This document shows positions 8,460-16,612 of a stretch of DNA of 55,800 nucleotides, one piece after another. The stretch comes from Terriglobia bacterium. GTDB taxonomy: Bacteria > Acidobacteriota > Terriglobia > Bryobacterales > Bryobacteraceae. Location: assembly GCA_025358575.1 (NCBI GenBank), contig JANYJA010000119.1:1-55800 (forward strand), in the 5' to 3' direction. The position numbers were made by a program, and so were the translations under genes. The first letter of the stretch is position 1. The number at the start of each line of letters is the position of its first letter. The notes under the pieces are model-generated. The model searched no databases. It was given only the letters and a program-made list of their open reading frames with translations, and was not told where the DNA came from.

Positions 8460-8918
8460 ATGCCAAAATTACTCGCTACACTTCTCGCGGCCACTTTCGC
8501 GTCGGTTCCCGTTTTTGCCGGAGCGCTGACCCTGCAGGTCGATGATCTTCCTACTAATCCCGAAGCGAGGGCTAAAAATGCTATCGTCGCGGCTCACATT
8601 ACGGCGTGCCATTCGCCAGAAAAGACGGTTGTCACGGCGACTGCGGAAGGAATCGTCAACGGCAAGCATCAGACCGTACCTCTTCACGTAATTCGCCTTT
8701 CCGAGCCGGGCGCTTTCGCGGTGGCGAAGACATGGCCGGGCGAAGGCGCATGGGCCGTGAAGATGATCGCCACCAATCCCGATTACAAGGACTACGCGAC
8801 GAGCATCGTGGTGCCGGTGACGAGGAATGCGACAAGTCGTCTGTCGGCGAAGGTTTTCTATCACGCCGCGTCGGCTGATGAAGTGGTGTCGGTCCTCAAA
8901 CAAGCTAAGCTTAATTAG
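8460..8918 (+). CDS. Small secreted protein, YtkA/FixH-like beta domain (tentative)
   Basis: The 152-residue protein has a clear signal peptide (MPKLLATLLAATFASVPVFAG) and a beta-rich body. The pattern ARAKNAIVAAHITA and later WPGEGAWAVKMIAT resembles the immunoglobulin-like YtkA/FixH domain, but the match is weak. GAAGGAG lies about 8 bases before the ATG. The next gene, an ECF sigma factor, begins 6 bases after its stop. The three genes 8460-10381 probably form one transcript, with this protein as a periplasmic partner or sensor. That role is inference. Confidence 0.7.
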   Translation: MPKLLATLLAATFASVPVFAGALTLQVDDLPTNPEARAKNAIVAAHITACHSPEKTVVTATAEGIVNGKHQTVPLHVIRLSEPGAFAVAKTWPGEGAWAVKMIATNPDYKDYATSIVVPVTRNATSRLSAKVFYHAASADEVVSVLKQAKLN

Positions 8919-8924
8919 AATCAC

Positions 8925-9464
8925 GTGCCGCTGACAACCGACCCGCGCAGCTTGCAGGTCGCGGGCACCGAGGCCGCGCTGGTCCGAGCCGCGCAGGCAG
9001 GCGACCGCGGGGCTTTCGGGACGCTCTATGGGCGATTCGCGCGCATGATCCACGGAATCCTGCTCGCCTACGTATCTTATACCGATGCAGAGGATCTTTT
9101 GCAGGACGTTTTCGTGCGCGCCATGGAACAATTACCGAGGTTGCGGGAGCCGGCAGCGTTCGGCGGCTGGTTAGCGTCGGTAGCCCGCCGTAGGGCGTTG
9201 GAACATCATCGGCGCATGCGCCCCCAGGCCGGTCTGCCGGCTGAAATTCCGGGTGGGGCAAGACCGGACGGCGAAGCGTTCGAGGTGCTCGCAATCATCC
9301 AGCGCCTTCCAGAAAGCTATCGCGAGACGCTGGTACTGCGCCTGGTAGAAGGGATGACGGGCCCGGAGATTGCGGAGCGCACGGGGCTGACACACCAATC
9401 GGTTCGGGTGAATCTTTGCCGTGGAATGAAACTCCTTCGGGAAGCAATTGGGGCGAAACAATGA
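8925..9464 (+). CDS. RNA polymerase sigma factor, ECF subfamily
   Basis: The 179-residue protein has sigma region 2 (AQAGDRGAFGTLYGRFARM, DAEDLLQDVFVRAM) at about 25-75. Region 4 lies at about 125-175, with LPESYRETLVLRLVEGMTGPEIAERTGL and the helix-turn-helix. It directs RNA polymerase to a small regulon. The start is GTG. Its stop overlaps the next ATG (ATGA), so it is coupled to the FecR-like membrane protein, which is the likely regulator of its activity. No TonB receptor gene is adjacent, unlike the classical FecI/FecR arrangement. Confidence 0.92.
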   Translation: MPLTTDPRSLQVAGTEAALVRAAQAGDRGAFGTLYGRFARMIHGILLAYVSYTDAEDLLQDVFVRAMEQLPRLREPAAFGGWLASVARRRALEHHRRMRPQAGLPAEIPGGARPDGEAFEVLAIIQRLPESYRETLVLRLVEGMTGPEIAERTGLTHQSVRVNLCRGMKLLREAIGAKQ

Positions 9465-10381
9465 ACGATGAATATCTCTGGAATCGAACCGGCGAACCGG
9501 ACGCCGAAACGGTCCGGCTGGAACAACTGCTCGGGCAGTTGAAATACAGCGGGGCGATGAGGCCGCCGCGCAAAATAAGTTCGTATTGGCGGCTTGCGGC
9601 GGCGGCTATTCTCGTCGTGGGATTAGCCACCGTTCCTCTGTTATGGCGCGCCCCACTCACGCGCTGGCAACTGCAGGGCGGGCGTCGGATGCGCGCTGGA
9701 CAGACAATCGAAACGGGCAGTAGTTATAGGGTGACGATCCGGTCGGACCAAACCGGGGAAGTCACAATCGATCCCGGATCACGGCTGCGTCTGGTTGCGG
9801 CGAGCGATCGCGAACAACGCTTCGATCTCCAGCGCGGCACTATCCACGCCTTTATCTGGGCACCTCCAGGCCGCTTCGTTGTGGATACGCCCTCTTCGAA
9901 GACGATCGACCTCGGATGCCGCTACACGCTACGGGTGTCGAAAGATGGGAATGGGCTGCTCACGGTTGAACTGGGTTGGGTAGCGTTTGAACGGAACCAG
10001 GTTGAGTCGTTTATACCGGCTGGCGCGGCGTGCGTGACCAGGCCAGAAAAGGGACCCGGCATCCCTTATTTCAGCGACGCGCCCGGAGCGCTCACGAATG
10101 CTCTGGCGCGGTTCGATACGTCAGCTGATGGCGGCGCGCTCGACGCCGCGATTGCCTCGGCCCGGCAGCGCGACGCTCTGACTTTGTGGCATCTGATGGT
10201 TCGGACGCATGGCGATGAGCGAGCAAGAGTGTTTGACCGCTTCGCGTCGCTGGTGAGTCTGCCGCGCGAGGCAACGCGCGAAGCGGTTCTGCGCGGCGAT
10301 GGAAAAGCGATTAACGCGGCGTGGAATGCGCTGGATCTCGGAAATACCGACTGGTGGAGGGAGTGGAAGCACCAGTGGTAG
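9461..10381 (+). CDS. FecR domain-containing membrane protein
   Basis: The 306-residue protein has a short cytoplasmic N-terminus (about 1-43) and one membrane span (YWRLAAAAILVVGLATVPLLW). A periplasmic FecR domain follows: GQTIETGSSYRVTI, GEVTIDPGSRLRLV, FDLQRGTIHAFIWAPPGRFVVDTP and LGCRYTLRV. A helical C-terminal extension of about 110 residues comes after it. FecR-like proteins relay an envelope signal to a partner ECF sigma. The start ATG overlaps the sigma stop by 4 bases, which decides it over the longer frame from 9416. The C-terminal extension is longer than in simple FecR proteins. Confidence 0.88.
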   Translation: MNDEYLWNRTGEPDAETVRLEQLLGQLKYSGAMRPPRKISSYWRLAAAAILVVGLATVPLLWRAPLTRWQLQGGRRMRAGQTIETGSSYRVTIRSDQTGEVTIDPGSRLRLVAASDREQRFDLQRGTIHAFIWAPPGRFVVDTPSSKTIDLGCRYTLRVSKDGNGLLTVELGWVAFERNQVESFIPAGAACVTRPEKGPGIPYFSDAPGALTNALARFDTSADGGALDAAIASARQRDALTLWHLMVRTHGDERARVFDRFASLVSLPREATREAVLRGDGKAINAAWNALDLGNTDWWREWKHQW

Positions 10382-10837
10382 GAAGGTTGCTGCCCTGCCC
10401 CGCCGGAGAAGGTGCAATCGGGTACAGTGCTGTGTAAAACAGGTCATTGACTATGCGTGGCATTACTTTTCCCCACTCAAAAGCAGCGCACGAAGCAAAG
10501 TGACGACATTGCCGTTGTCGGACCTAGCGGCCTCTCCTCTCGATTGACCGGAATAACGCGCCGTCGGTAATCCTCTTGCCTCTGTGCAATTCTCAATGGC
10601 AGCCCCCGTGGCCGCGAGCCGAGATTGATTGTGGTCGGCGCATAGCGCTCCTGTTCGAGAAAGATCCGCTATCGGCGCACTACGGTCCGATTTAATGAAA
10701 GCCTTGGTTGTGAGCAGTACCAGTCGACGAAGTCGGTGATGGCGCGGTCGTAGGTGCGCTGACCGCTTTGGGACGAATCTATTCAGGACGAATCAAACTC
10801 CGTCCCTGCGCCGTGAGCGAGAGTTAGCTTCGACGAA
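10382..10837. other. Intergenic stretch holding only a recombinase remnant
   Basis: Between the FecR-like gene and the MarR gene no intact gene is visible in 456 bases. The central part encodes a decayed tyrosine recombinase fragment on the reverse strand (separate entry). The flanks, 10382-10540 and 10789-10837, show nothing recognisable. Confidence 0.6.
10541..10788 (-). pseudogene. Tyrosine recombinase (phage integrase) N-terminal fragment
   Basis: Reverse-strand translation gives GQRTYDRAITDFVDWYCSQP and then RLSLNRTVVRR, a stop, and RIFLEQERYAPTTINL. This is the SAM-like core-binding domain of tyrosine integrases, where the usual text is close to LxFNRTVVLRYRxxLE. A TAG at 10669-10671 replaces an expected tyrosine codon. 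After TINL the frame shifts: RLAA is found in the next frame. The catalytic domain with R-H-R-Y is missing. It is a relic of a mobile element or of an integrase-carrying insertion. Confidence 0.7.
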
Positions 10838-11293
10838 TCACTTGAACGTGACGCGGCCAGCTTCCAGGCGTGAACGCAGTTTCCTCAAAACGTCTCTGGC
10901 TGCCTCGATCTCAGCTGCGCTTACACCAGATGCAGTCTCGTTGGCCCATAGTTCTTGAAGTTGGACCAGTTTCTTCATGGCGCTTCGTCCGCGCTCGGTC
11001 AGGCACACTAGTTTAGCCCGCTTATGATCCGGGTTGGTGAGGTATTCGACGATGCCTTCTATTTTCAGCGCATCCGCTAGCCTCTGGACGTTTTGCCGGG
11101 CCAACCCCATCTTACGGGCGATTTGGGCTACTGACAACGATTGGGCTTCGATCGCGCCTAGAACTTGCCAGCGCGAACTCGTCAACCCAACCGGCTTGGT
11201 AAGCCGGTCGCCAGCGGCCAACAGGCGACCGTTGAGCTGAAAAGTATCCATGATCAACTCGGTGAAGGCTCTCCCGGCTTTGGTATGTGGCAT
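10838..11293 (-). CDS. MarR family transcriptional regulator
   Basis: The roughly 151-residue protein has a winged helix: LTSSRWQVLGAIEA, then SVAQIARKMGLARQNVQRLADAL as recognition helix. The wing is PDHKRAKLVCLTERGR. MarR proteins are dimeric, ligand-released repressors. The open frame extends to 11383, but ATG at 11293 gives the usual length. It follows the antibiotic-monooxygenase-like gene on the same strand after 31 bases, so it is probably the second gene of an autoregulated operon. Palindromic sequence lies in the promoter at 11723-11764. Confidence 0.9.
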   Translation of the reverse strand: MPHTKAGRAFTELIMDTFQLNGRLLAAGDRLTKPVGLTSSRWQVLGAIEAQSLSVAQIARKMGLARQNVQRLADALKIEGIVEYLTNPDHKRAKLVCLTERGRSAMKKLVQLQELWANETASGVSAAEIEAARDVLRKLRSRLEAGRVTFK

Positions 11294-11324
11294 AACCGAC
11301 TGGTCTTGAACAATGATGCAACAC

Positions 11325-11696
11325 CTATGGCCCGACACAGAGATTCGAAACGGAGAGCCGCGTGAAGAGATGCGGGGAGGCAATTACAGAGGAAGGATAC
11401 TGCTCCAACGCTTTCTTGAAATCAGGATGATTGAAGGCTGCCCGGAAATGGGCGACGGACTCCCATACAGCGTAGTTCATCAAAACGGTGCTCCCGGCGA
11501 TTCCCTGATGGAGTTGCGTGGAAATGTAACCCGGCTGTTGTTTCATCCAGGCCGCGTCTTGTGCCCAGGCTTCGAGGAGTGCCGTAACGTCTGCCTCTGC
11601 CACCTGAAATATGTTTACGAGAATAACCGGTGACTGGTCGGCCTGAAGTTGCTGGAAAATGGGTACTTTGACGTCCAGCGGTCGGAGTTGAAGCAT
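11325..11696 (-). CDS. Antibiotic biosynthesis monooxygenase (ABM) family protein
   Basis: The 123-residue protein has one dimeric alpha-beta barrel domain. The pattern VILVNIFQVAEADVTALLEAW, QPGYISTQLHQGI, MNYAVWESVAHFRAAF is typical of ABM/YgiN-like quinol or small-aromatic monooxygenases. A near-ideal GGAGG lies 6 bases before the ATG. It leads an operon with a MarR repressor, which fits a role in detoxifying quinones or phenolic compounds. That role is inferred, not seen. Confidence 0.88.
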   Translation of the reverse strand: MLQLRPLDVKVPIFQQLQADQSPVILVNIFQVAEADVTALLEAWAQDAAWMKQQPGYISTQLHQGIAGSTVLMNYAVWESVAHFRAAFNHPDFKKALEQYPSSVIASPHLFTRLSVSNLCVGP

Positions 11697-11722
11697 CTAG
11701 AACCTCCTTGAGGATTAGCGTG

Positions 11723-11733
11723 TTAGTTGCTAA
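11723..11733. promoter_or_regulatory. Putative MarR operator half-palindrome
   Basis: TTAGTTGCTAA is a perfect inverted repeat (TTAG and CTAA, 3-base spacer). It lies about 7 bases downstream of the -10 box, where a bound repressor would block transcription. With the upstream CATCATGATG palindrome it is a candidate binding site for the MarR protein of the same operon. No binding data support it. Confidence 0.4.
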
Positions 11734-11739
11734 GGCACC

Positions 11740-11768
11740 ATAATGTCATAACGGCATCATGATGTCAA
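11740..11768 (-). promoter_or_regulatory. Sigma-70 promoter of the ABM-marR operon
   Basis: On the reverse strand TTGACA (11763-11768) is a perfect -35 box. It is spaced 17 bases from CATTAT (11740-11745), a 4/6 match to the -10 consensus. It points into the ABM gene, whose start is 44 bases further on. The -35 box and spacer overlap a perfect 10-base palindrome CATCATGATG (11755-11764). Confidence 0.65.
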
Positions 11769-12086
11769 TGCGGTTGCCTCCCGCTTTTTTCGCAAAGCGT
11801 TTACCAAACTTGACGTGAAACGGAGTTAAAGAAATCGGGCCTGCGGCGGATAGATTCGCCTTGACGGCGCGTCGTTATCAACTCACATCACGATTAGACG
11901 GCATACGACGCGGGTAACCGGCTCGCGCCGGCATTCGGGAATACTGCAAGCCGATGTATCCTCTATCCATCTAATAACTAGATCACTGGTTTAGTTGCCG
12001 GAAGCGATCGCGAGCCGCAAAGAATTCAAACGCGCGGCTCCTTCGGGAAGGGCTGGGGGAAATCAACCCCAGGCATTGCGCGAACG
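11769..12086. other. Intergenic stretch without a recognisable gene
   Basis: About 320 bases upstream of the ABM operon show no coding pattern. One copy of the inverted AGCGTTTACC motif lies near 11797. Nothing else is recognised. Confidence 0.4.
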
Positions 12087-12173
12087 TTATTTTCCGAATT
12101 TTGGGGGCGCGGAAACCATCGATAGCACGAAGCACACGACGATCAGTCCGGCCAGAATATTAGCGAGAATCAT
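12087..12173 (-). CDS. Candidate 28-residue single-span membrane peptide
   Basis: An ATG at 12173 opens a 28-codon frame with one hydrophobic segment (ANILAGLIVVCFVLSMVSA) and a basic C-terminus (PPKFGK). AAGAGG lies 4 bases upstream, a plausible ribosome-binding site. It is divergent from the LarA-like gene. It may be a real small membrane protein or chance. Conservation in relatives would decide. Confidence 0.35.
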   Translation of the reverse strand: MILANILAGLIVVCFVLSMVSAPPKFGK

Positions 12174-12247
12174 ATAACCTCTTGGGTTTCCATTTAGCAA
12201 TCGGTATGCCAAAGTTGCGGCACCGTCGTGTGTGATACGTTGCCTCT

Positions 12248-13525
12248 ATGCAACTGGATTTTGCCTTCGGAAAAACTGGTCTCACGCTCACGCTGCCCGA
12301 CGGATTTCGGTATCGAACGCTGGAGGCGCGATCGGCCGAGCCGCTGGCGGATGCGCGGGGCGCGGTAAAAGCGGCGCTGCCGGCGCTGGATGCCATCGCG
12401 CAAGGAAAATCGACGGCGTCCATTTCCGTTTGCGACATCACGCGGCCCGCGCCAAACCGTGTCGTATTGCCTCTTTTGCTGAGGCGTCTGGAAACGCTCG
12501 GAATCCGGCGTGAATGCGTCACCATCCTGATCGCAACGGGGCTGCACCGGCCGGCCACGCCCGAAGAGATTGAAGAGATTGTAGGCGCGGATATCGCGCA
12601 GACGTGCCGGATTGTAAACCACAACGCGCGGGCGCTCGACGAGCACCGGTCGCTGGGAAATACCGGGTCGGGTACGCCGGTTTATATCGACGAGCGGTTC
12701 GTCGCCGCGGACCTTCACATCACACTGGGGTTCATTGAGCCACACCTCATGCTCGGTTTTTCCGGCGGGCGAAAGCTGATCGCGCCAGGGCTGGCAGCGC
12801 AGGAGACGATAAAGGTTCTGCATAGCCCGAAATTCATGCGTGACGCGCGGTCGGTAGAGGGATCGATCAACGACAATCCGCTGCATCACGAGCTGCTCGA
12901 AATTGCGCGGATGGCGGGGCACCACTTTCTAATTGATGTCGCACTGGCCCGCGGCACGGACCCTGTTACGGGTTCGCGCGCGATTGCGGCAGTGTTTGCG
13001 GGCGCACCAGAGGAGGCTCACCGGCGCGGGGTGGAATTCGTTTCGCGGGTGATGCTGGAGACGATGCCGGAGTTTGCGGATGCAGTGATCACGACATCCG
13101 CGGGATATCCGCTGGACCTCACGTTTTATCAGGCCGTGAAGGGCGTGACGGCGGCATCGCACATCGTGAAGCCAGGGGGGAAAATTCTGCTGCTGGCCGA
13201 GTGCCGCGAGGGAGCGGGCGCGGAAGAATTCAGCCGTATGGTGACGGAGAATCCGTCAGATAGCGCGTTTCTCGAAAAGATTAGCCGGGAGCCGGTCGAA
13301 GTGGACCAGTGGCAACTCGAGAAACTCGCACTGGTAACACGCAAAGCCGAAGTGCTGTTTTATGTTCCAGGCATATCGCGCGAATATAGGCGTGCGCTCT
13401 GGGGGCGGTCCTTCGACTCGCCTGCCGCCGCTGTCGCCGCGCTCTTAGAAGGACTTGCACCGGGTGCTTCGGTGGCGCTGATTCCCGAAGGGCCGTATGT
13501 CCTGGCGCGCGCCGCTGCCGCATAA
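12248..13525 (+). CDS. larA: LarA-like nickel-pincer racemase (lactate racemase family)
   Basis: The 425-residue protein has the DUF2088 catalytic N-domain and the LarA C-domain. Residues equivalent to the L. plantarum active site are all visible. D63 and R66 lie in SVCDITRP, H100 in ATGLHRP, and H166 in GFIEPHLM. K176 is in FSGGRK, where the pincer cofactor attaches in known LarA, and H192 is in KVLHSPKF. Known members interconvert 2-hydroxy acids using a nickel pincer nucleotide made by LarB, LarC and LarE. Those helper genes are not in this window, so they must be elsewhere or the protein works on another substrate. The phosphoglucomutase gene starts 15 bases after its stop. Confidence 0.88.
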   Translation: MQLDFAFGKTGLTLTLPDGFRYRTLEARSAEPLADARGAVKAALPALDAIAQGKSTASISVCDITRPAPNRVVLPLLLRRLETLGIRRECVTILIATGLHRPATPEEIEEIVGADIAQTCRIVNHNARALDEHRSLGNTGSGTPVYIDERFVAADLHITLGFIEPHLMLGFSGGRKLIAPGLAAQETIKVLHSPKFMRDARSVEGSINDNPLHHELLEIARMAGHHFLIDVALARGTDPVTGSRAIAAVFAGAPEEAHRRGVEFVSRVMLETMPEFADAVITTSAGYPLDLTFYQAVKGVTAASHIVKPGGKILLLAECREGAGAEEFSRMVTENPSDSAFLEKISREPVEVDQWQLEKLALVTRKAEVLFYVPGISREYRRALWGRSFDSPAAAVAALLEGLAPGASVALIPEGPYVLARAAAA

Positions 13526-13540
13526 GAGGCTTTTCAAATT

Positions 13541-15181
13541 ATGGCCGTTAACCCTGGCGCGGGCCAGCTTGTTCCCGTATCGAAACTCGTCAACGTCCCT
13601 CGGCTGATCGCCGCCTATTACACGAGTCGGCCGGACCCCTCAGTGCGGGAGCAGCAGGTGGCGTTCGGCACGTCGGGGCATCGCGGATCTTCGCTTGCGA
13701 ATTCGTTCAATGAGTCTCACATTCTCGCGATTACCCAGGCGATTTGCACTTATCGACGTGGGGAGAAGATTGAGGGGCCGCTATATCTGGCGATGGATAC
13801 GCACGCGCTATCCGAGCCGGCATTCGCGAGCGCGCTCGAAGTGCTGGCGGCGAACGGGATCGCAGTCTGCATTGATTCCGAGGGCGGATTTACGCCGACG
13901 CCGGCGCTTTCGCACGCCATTTTGACGCACAACCGTGGGCGGGCGGATGGCTTGGCGGACGGAATTGTGATCACGCCCTCGCACAATCCACCTGAGGACG
14001 GCGGTTTTAAATACAATCCGCCGAGCGGAGGGCCGGCGGATACGGAGGCAACGCGCTGGATTGAGGACCATGCCAATGCGCTGATGGCAGACGAACTGCG
14101 CGGGGTTGCGCGCATGTCCTATCCCCGAGCGCTTCAAGCGGCAACAACGCACCGGCACGATTACGTTTCGGCTTACGTGAACGATCTCGAGAACGTGATT
14201 GATTTCGATGCGATTCGTGGGGCCAATCTGAAGATCGGGATTGATCCGCTCGGCGGGGCTGGCATTCATTACTGGCAGCGAATCAGCGACCGGTATCGTG
14301 TTCCGGTGACGCTATTCAATGACACGTACGATCCGACGTTCCGCTTCATGACTCTCGATTGGGATGGGAAGGTGCGGATGGATTGCTCGTCGCCCTATGC
14401 GATGGCGGGTCTGATCGGGCTGAAAGAGCGCTTCGATGTGGCGTTCGCTTCGGATACGGATCATGACCGGCACGGGATTGTGACGCGAAGCGCTGGGTTG
14501 CTGAATCCGAATCATTATTTAGCGGTGGCAATTTCATATTTATTTCAGAACCGGCCGGAATGGCCCGCTACCGCCGCCGTCGGCAAAACGCTGGTCAGCA
14601 GCGGCATGATCAATCGGGTGGCGGCGGGCATCGGGCGCAAGCTCTATGAGGTGCCGGTGGGATTCAAGTGGTTCGTGGATGGGCTGCTCTCGGGCACACT
14701 CGGATTCGGCGGCGAAGAGAGTGCGGGCGCGTCATTCCTGCGGCGTGATGGAACGGTTTGGACGACGGACAAAGATGGTCTGATTCTTGGATTGCTGTCG
14801 GCGGAGATTGTGGCGCGAACGGGGCGCGATCCAGGTGAGTTGTATCGCGAGTTGACGGTCAAGTATGGCGATCCATGTTATGAGCGCATTGATGCACCGG
14901 CGACACCGGCGCAGAAATCGATTCTGGCGCAGTTGTCGCCTGAGCGGGTTCCGTCCGGGGATCTTGCGGGTGAGAAGGTTCAGGCGATTCTGACGAGCGC
15001 ACCGGGGAACGGTGCGCCAATCGGGGGTCTGAAAGTGGAGACGGAGAACGGGTGGTTCGCGGCGCGGCCGTCCGGGACCGAAGACGTTTATAAGATCTAT
15101 GCGGAAAGTTTTCTAGGCAAAGAGCATCTGCGGCGGATTCAGACGGAGGCGCAAGATCTGGTGGCGCGCACGTTCGCATGA
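13541..15181 (+). CDS. pgm: Alpha-D-glucose phosphate-specific phosphoglucomutase
   Basis: The 546-residue protein converts glucose 1-phosphate and glucose 6-phosphate, linking glycolysis with glycogen and nucleotide-sugar synthesis. The phosphoserine loop TPSHNPPE has catalytic S147. The magnesium loop is [10 protein letters not shown], the sugar loop [11 protein letters not shown], and the phosphate-binding loop near the end is [15 protein letters not shown]. The length matches the bacterial Pgm subfamily. It follows the LarA-like gene closely and is likely cotranscribed, though no pathway link is obvious. Confidence 0.96.
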   Translation: MAVNPGAGQLVPVSKLVNVPRLIAAYYTSRPDPSVREQQVAFGTSGHRGSSLANSFNESHILAITQAICTYRRGEKIEGPLYLAMDTHALSEPAFASALEVLAANGIAVCIDSEGGFTPTPALSHAILTHNRGRADGLADGIVITPSHNPPEDGGFKYNPPSGGPADTEATRWIEDHANALMADELRGVARMSYPRALQAATTHRHDYVSAYVNDLENVIDFDAIRGANLKIGIDPLGGAGIHYWQRISDRYRVPVTLFNDTYDPTFRFMTLDWDGKVRMDCSSPYAMAGLIGLKERFDVAFASDTDHDRHGIVTRSAGLLNPNHYLAVAISYLFQNRPEWPATAAVGKTLVSSGMINRVAAGIGRKLYEVPVGFKWFVDGLLSGTLGFGGEESAGASFLRRDGTVWTTDKDGLILGLLSAEIVARTGRDPGELYRELTVKYGDPCYERIDAPATPAQKSILAQLSPERVPSGDLAGEKVQAILTSAPGNGAPIGGLKVETENGWFAARPSGTEDVYKIYAESFLGKEHLRRIQTEAQDLVARTFA

Positions 15182-15257
15182 TCATTTTTATGGTTTGAAG
15201 TCATATATTCGGCCTCCCCAAAGCGACTAATAGATGCAACATCAAAAGGAGGCTATT

Positions 15258-15692
15258 TTGTTCTCTCGATTCCTCATGCCGTTCCTGGCGGGAGCGGTCC
15301 TGTTTGCCCAGGGCCCATCCCCCAATCCGCAACCGCCTGACGTGAAAGTCTTTCTGAATCTCTCGGACTCGCAAGTTCAAAGTTTGGTTCAGATTCAACA
15401 GCAAAAAGGGCAGGCGCTGCAGCCGGTGGTGCAACAAGCCGCCCAGACCCAGCAGAAACTTCAGCAAATCCTGGCAGCGCCGAATCCGGACCCTGCCACC
15501 GTCGGACAGTTGGTGATCGCCATAGCGGCCCTTGGGCAGCAGATTCAGCAGATCGCCGCCAGCTTCCAGGTGCAGACGTTCAATCTTCTGCAGGACGATC
15601 AGAAGGAGAAGCTGCCGCCTCTCCAGTTAGCTCTCGTGTTGCATTCCGCCGCCCTCCAAGCAGCGACCCTGGGACTTCTGAATGCGCCATGA
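15258..15692 (+). CDS. Spy/CpxP-like periplasmic helical protein
   Basis: The mature protein is about 125 residues after a signal peptide (FLMPFLAGAVLFAQ). It is glutamine-rich and helical, with LSDSQVQSLVQIQQQKGQ recalling the LTxxQ motif of Spy/CpxP/CnrX proteins. AAGGAG lies 6 bases before a TTG at 15258, so I prefer that start to ATG 15234. It is the first of four genes, followed by an ECF sigma, a single-span protein and a second LTxxQ protein. A role in envelope stress or metal sensing is inference. Confidence 0.7.
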   Translation: MFSRFLMPFLAGAVLFAQGPSPNPQPPDVKVFLNLSDSQVQSLVQIQQQKGQALQPVVQQAAQTQQKLQQILAAPNPDPATVGQLVIAIAALGQQIQQIAASFQVQTFNLLQDDQKEKLPPLQLALVLHSAALQAATLGLLNAP

Positions 15693-15713
15693 TGAAAGCA
15701 GCCTACTCCGCTC

Positions 15714-16268
15714 ATGCTCAGCGTAGCTGCCCAGCCGGTCGCCGCTCATCACGAACTGACTAAATTGTCCGAGGTCGGTGCTGTGACGCTCGACGACGCT
15801 AGGCTGCGTGAAGCGCTGGAAGCACATCACGTCGAAAGCTACGGATGGACACTGAGCTGCTGCCGGCGTCGGAGTCACGAAGCCGAGAACGTGCTTCAAC
15901 TCGTGTATGTAAAGGTGCTCAGCGGAAGAGCTGTTTTCGATGGAAAGTCCAGTTTTAAGACGTGGCTGTTTGCGGTGATCCGCAAGACCGCTGCCAATGA
16001 ACACAGAATGGAACTATTGCGGCGGCTGCGCCTGAGCCAAGTTCCCAAGGCACTCAATGGGAAACCTTCCCGTGACCAGCACGGCGTCGAAATAAGGCTA
16101 AAGGAGGCTTTAGGAAAGCTCCCCGCACGGCAGCGGGAGGTGCTGCAACTCGTCTTCTATCACGATCTTTCTATTGTGGAGGCCGCCAAGGTGATGGGCG
16201 TGGGAATTGGCTCCGCGCGAACTCATTATGAACGCGGGAAAAAACAAATGCGGCGGAGGCTTGCATGA
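15714..16268 (+). CDS. RNA polymerase sigma factor, ECF-like
   Basis: The 184-residue protein has a short region 2 (HEAENVLQLVYVKVL, FKTWLFAVIRKTAANEHR). Region 4 is LGKLPARQREVLQLVFYHDLSIVEAAKVMGV, with a helix-turn-helix ending GSARTHYERGKKQMRRRL. Region 2 is unusual, with CCRRR in place of the usual acidic helix. A GTG at 15783 with GAGG upstream is an alternative start that gives a more usual N-terminus. The stop overlaps the ATG of the next gene (ATGA), so the pair is coupled. Confidence 0.85.
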   Translation: MLSVAAQPVAAHHELTKLSEVGAVTLDDARLREALEAHHVESYGWTLSCCRRRSHEAENVLQLVYVKVLSGRAVFDGKSSFKTWLFAVIRKTAANEHRMELLRRLRLSQVPKALNGKPSRDQHGVEIRLKEALGKLPARQREVLQLVFYHDLSIVEAAKVMGVGIGSARTHYERGKKQMRRRLA

Positions 16269-16612
16269 TCTCACCGGAAGACAGCCGTCTGAGGACGCGC
16301 TTTGAGACCCTCCGCGAAGAGGACCGGCGAGCCGCCCCGCCATTTGGCCGGACCGCAGCCGCCGCAGCTTCCTTATCGCGCCGGGGTCACTCATTGAGGA
16401 TCGCTCTTGCCGCGATGCCGATTCTTGCCCTCGCTGTGATGCTTGCGGTGCGAACCCACCGCTCAACGGAAGCAGTCCCAAGCGAACTCGCGGTTTGGTC
16501 TTCGCCGACCGCGTTTCTTCTGGAAACGCCCGGCACACAACTTCTGAATCAGACACCAAAATTCGGACACCCGCTGATGAATGCTCGATCAGCCCAGGAT
16601 TGGTCCAAATGA
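16265..16612 (+). CDS. Small single-span membrane protein, candidate anti-sigma factor
   Basis: The 115-residue protein has a charged cytoplasmic N-terminus of about 45 residues rich in Arg and Glu. One membrane span (LRIALAAMPILALAVMLAV) and a periplasmic tail of about 50 residues follow. No zinc-finger motif is present. Size, topology and ATGA coupling on both sides (sigma upstream, LTxxQ protein downstream) match the position of CnrY-type anti-sigma factors. No sequence family is recognised, so the role rests on context. Confidence 0.65.
   Translation: MISPEDSRLRTRFETLREEDRRAAPPFGRTAAAAASLSRRGHSLRIALAAMPILALAVMLAVRTHRSTEAVPSELAVWSSPTAFLLETPGTQLLNQTPKFGHPLMNARSAQDWSK

Noticed and set aside
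11755-11764. CATCATGATG palindrome as a mobile element end
   Set aside because: It is a 10-base palindrome within a promoter and is better explained as part of an operator.
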